Source of the DNA: SCTD01 sp038256525
GTDB taxonomy: Bacteria > Actinomycetota > Actinomycetes > Mycobacteriales > SCTD01
Assembly (NCBI GenBank): GCA_038256525.1
Contig: JBBSKF010000183.1
Location: forward strand, 1-5,200
Length of the DNA stretch: 5,200 nt
Reading direction: 5' to 3'
Shown: positions 4,814 through 5,200 of the stretch, piece after piece
Numbering within the stretch: the stretch's first letter is position 1
Layout of the letters: each line of letters begins with the position of its first letter
Notes under the pieces: generated by a model
The model's input: only the letters and a program-made list of their open reading frames with translations
Told to the model about the DNA's origin: nothing
Database searches by the model: none
Made by a program: the position numbers and the translations under genes

Positions 4814-5200
4814 CTACGGCCACCTATGGACCTGGCGGAGGTGTGCGGCCACGGGGTCATCGGACCAGACCTGCACCTCGATGTACTGCTCGAACGGCTT
4901 GACGGCGTAGGCCGCGTAGTCGGCATCGGCTTCGTCGTTGGGCAGGCCGTAGGTCGCGACCAGTTGCGGAAGGTCCACCAGCCGGATGACGCGCCCGTGA
5001 TACGGCTTGGGCTCGTACGGCAGGCCGAACTCTTGGACTAGCCCCATGGCCGTGAAGCTGTCCGGGTAGGTGACGCTGGTGACATCTGGCGGGAGCGCCG
5101 TCAGTGGCAACGTGACCGCATCCATGTCGTTGCTGAGCCCTTGGAACCATGCAGACTCGCCTAGCACGAAGTAGTGCGGGCTGAGGCGCTGGGGGCGGCC
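4814..5200 (-). CDS. Uncharacterised conserved-looking protein (5' end outside window)
   Basis: The minus-strand frame is open from the right edge to TAG 4816-4814, giving 128 residues. A GTG at 5167 lies in frame but has no Shine-Dalgarno. The preceding residues (QRLSPHYF) read smoothly into the protein, so the true start is probably beyond 5200. I do not recognise the family. Visible stretches are HYFVLGESAWFQGLSNDMDA, PPDVTSVTYPDSFTAMGLV, LPYEPKPYHGRVIRLVDLPQ and PFEQYIEVQVWSDDP. It is an acidic, aromatic-rich, apparently soluble protein with no cysteines in the visible part and no membrane helix. Codon use with G or C in the third position and coherent protein chemistry support real coding. 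The GNAT gene follows on the same strand after 109 bp, so joint transcription is possible but unproven. Confidence 0.75.
   Translation of the reverse strand, partial: GRPQRLSPHYFVLGESAWFQGLSNDMDAVTLPLTALPPDVTSVTYPDSFTAMGLVQEFGLPYEPKPYHGRVIRLVDLPQLVATYGLPNDEADADYAAYAVKPFEQYIEVQVWSDDPVAAHLRQVHRWP

Noticed and set aside
1..5200. CRISPR array, rRNA or tandem repeats
   Set aside because: I saw no regularly spaced direct repeats and no rRNA-like conserved blocks on either strand.

Overview
The window is high-GC DNA with frequent GTG starts, 4-nt start/stop overlaps and protein families typical of actinobacteria: a GAF-led PP2C-like phosphatase, a MerR regulator paired with a small CC-motif protein, and an ECF sigma factor paired with a one-helix membrane protein. 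It is most likely chromosomal DNA of an actinomycete. I cannot name the genus.

Layout. (1) Positions 1-484, minus: the N-terminal 161 codons of a GAF-domain protein, probably a PP2C/SpoIIE-type phosphatase, running off the left edge. (2) 485-780: no convincing gene, but two compact inverted repeats downstream of the next operon. (3) 781-1565, minus: a two-gene operon encoding a small cysteine-motif protein and then a MerR-family regulator, overlapping by 4 nt. Just upstream (1572-1603) is a promoter with a 19-20 bp spacer that holds a 7-4-7 dyad closely resembling the classical mer operator. This is the clearest regulatory unit in the window. (4) 1604-2172: mostly non-coding, with one doubtful small minus-strand ORF. 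(5) 2173-3450, plus: an ECF-type promoter, a strong Shine-Dalgarno site, an ECF sigma factor gene and, overlapping it by ATGA, a membrane protein that is a candidate anti-sigma factor or sensor. (6) About 3546-3995, plus: a decayed IstB-type ATPase from an IS21-family element, with at least three frameshifts and no IstA. (7) 4194-4704, minus: a GNAT acetyltransferase gene broken by one frameshift. (8) 4814-5200, minus: the C-terminal part of an uncharacterised protein running off the right edge.

How it fits together. Two self-contained regulatory modules stand out: an apparently autoregulated MerR operon, and a sigma factor with a membrane partner behind a likely self-recognised promoter. To their right is a stretch (about 3550-4490) where recognisable protein families are interrupted by frameshifts. 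This suggests gene decay around an old insertion sequence or, less interestingly, assembly indel errors.
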